A stretch of 5,168 nt of DNA from Actinomycetes bacterium (GTDB lineage Bacteria > Actinomycetota > Actinomycetes > Actinomycetales > Cellulomonadaceae). Location of the stretch: assembly GCA_023418375.1 (NCBI GenBank), contig JAEZZV010000109.1, positions 1-5,168 on the forward strand. Direction: 5' to 3'. Shown here piece by piece: positions 4,529 through 5,168 of the stretch (position 1 is its first letter; every line of letters begins with the position of its first letter). The position numbers and the translations under genes are program-made. Below the pieces are notes generated by a model. The model was not told where the DNA came from, did not search any database, and worked only from the letters and a program-made list of their open reading frames with translations.

Positions 4529-5168
4529 CTACGCGCGGACCGTCAGGGTGCTGCGGCCGTCGGCGGCGCGGCGGACCTCGATGCGCTCGGCGATCGACTG
4601 CTTCATCGCGTCGACGTGCGACACCACGCCGACGACGCGCCCGCCGTCGCGCAGCCGGCCGAGCTCGGCCAGGACCACGTCGAGGGTGTCGGGGTCGAGC
4701 GAGCCGAAGCCCTCGTCGACGAAGAGCGTGCCCAGGTCGGTGCCGCCGGCCTCGGCCGTGACGACGTCGGCGAGCCCCAGCGCCAGGCTGAGCGCGAAGT
4801 AGAACGTCTCGCCGCCGGACAGCGTCGCGGGGTCGCGCTCCCGCTCGGTGTGGTGGTCCACGACCTTGAGCGCCAGGCCCAGCTTGCGGGCGCCGCCGCG
4901 CTCCTTCTCCTCGCTGCGCAGCAGCTCGTACCGGCCCGACGACATCGCCGTGAGCCGCCCGTTCGCCGCCGCGACGACGTCCTCGAAGCGCCGGGCCAGC
5001 ACGTACGTGCCCAGCGAGAGCTGCCGGGCGTTCTCCCCGCCGCTCGCCGCGACGACGTTCGCCATCCGCACCACGGGCCCCGCGGCCTCGCGCGCGGCGA
5101 CCAGCGCCCGGCCGGCCCCCGCGACCTGCGCGCTCTCCGCCTCCGACGCCGACGCCCGGTCCCGCAGC
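4529..5168 (-). CDS. sbcC: SbcC/Rad50-type nuclease ATPase subunit (C-terminal part, cut by window edge)
   Basis: These are the last 212 residues of an SMC-like ATPase; the reading frame is open through the right edge, so the N-terminal Walker A half lies outside the window. The visible part starts in an Ala/Glu/Arg-rich coiled coil and enters the C-terminal ATPase lobe at about residue 38. The ABC signature LSGGE is at 116-120, Walker B with D-loop (LGTLFVDEGFGSLDPDTLD) has catalytic Asp-Glu at 151-152, and the switch histidine is in VVSHVD at 184. The phrase FVDEGFGSLD is typical of SbcC. SbcC with the SbcD nuclease cuts hairpins and protein-blocked DNA ends during repair. sbcD usually lies immediately upstream in the same operon, which here would be to the right of the window. 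The GTG at 5074 is internal and not the real start. Confidence 0.93.
   Translation of the reverse strand, partial: LRDRASASEAESAQVAGAGRALVAAREAAGPVVRMANVVAASGGENARQLSLGTYVLARRFEDVVAAANGRLTAMSSGRYELLRSEEKERGGARKLGLALKVVDHHTERERDPATLSGGETFYFALSLALGLADVVTAEAGGTDLGTLFVDEGFGSLDPDTLDVVLAELGRLRDGGRVVGVVSHVDAMKQSIAERIEVRRAADGRSTLTVRA

Noticed and set aside
4529..5074. 181-residue protein starting at GTG 5074
   Set aside because: The frame continues open to the window edge with coiled-coil sequence, and an SbcC ATPase needs its N-terminal half. This is an internal codon of a longer gene.

Overview
The window is very GC-rich, and its coding frames end codons almost only in G or C. The gene families present (a MetP/MetS amino-acid importer pair, an LmeA-type DUF2993 protein, an MT0933-like small protein) point to a high-GC actinobacterium. 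A member of the Micrococcales such as a Cellulomonas relative is my guess, but no marker gene fixes the genus. This looks like ordinary chromosome. I see no transposase, integrase, CRISPR array, tRNA or rRNA.

Layout, left to right. At 1-85 there is the proline-rich tail of a plus-strand gene, closed by a strong 12-bp hairpin terminator (119-146). A 58-residue MT0933/Rv0909-type protein follows on the plus strand (224-400). It converges on deoD, a purine nucleoside phosphorylase on the minus strand (460-1233). A 158-bp spacer upstream of deoD carries a 17-bp tandem repeat. Next, on the minus strand, is the two-gene operon metP-metS (3109 to 1392), a sodium-coupled methionine/alanine importer and its small subunit, joined by an ATGA overlap. 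Further upstream on the same strand is an LmeA-like lipid-binding protein (3235-3912), separated from metP by a hairpin terminator. A 135-bp divergent promoter region with three inverted repeats separates it from an unrecognised 152-residue membrane-anchored protein on the plus strand (4048-4506). That gene converges on the 3' end of sbcC (4529 to the window edge, minus strand), which encodes the C-terminal ATPase half of a DNA repair nuclease subunit.

Only metP and metS clearly work together. The other genes are single transcription units: nucleoside salvage (deoD), envelope lipid biology (lmeA) and DNA repair (sbcC). I found no convincing undescribed multi-gene system. The points most worth checking are the 17-bp tandem repeat before deoD, the arginine-rich insertion in DeoD, apparent leaderless starts of deoD and lmeA with the same promoter geometry, and the dyad covering the probable -10 element of the unknown membrane protein.
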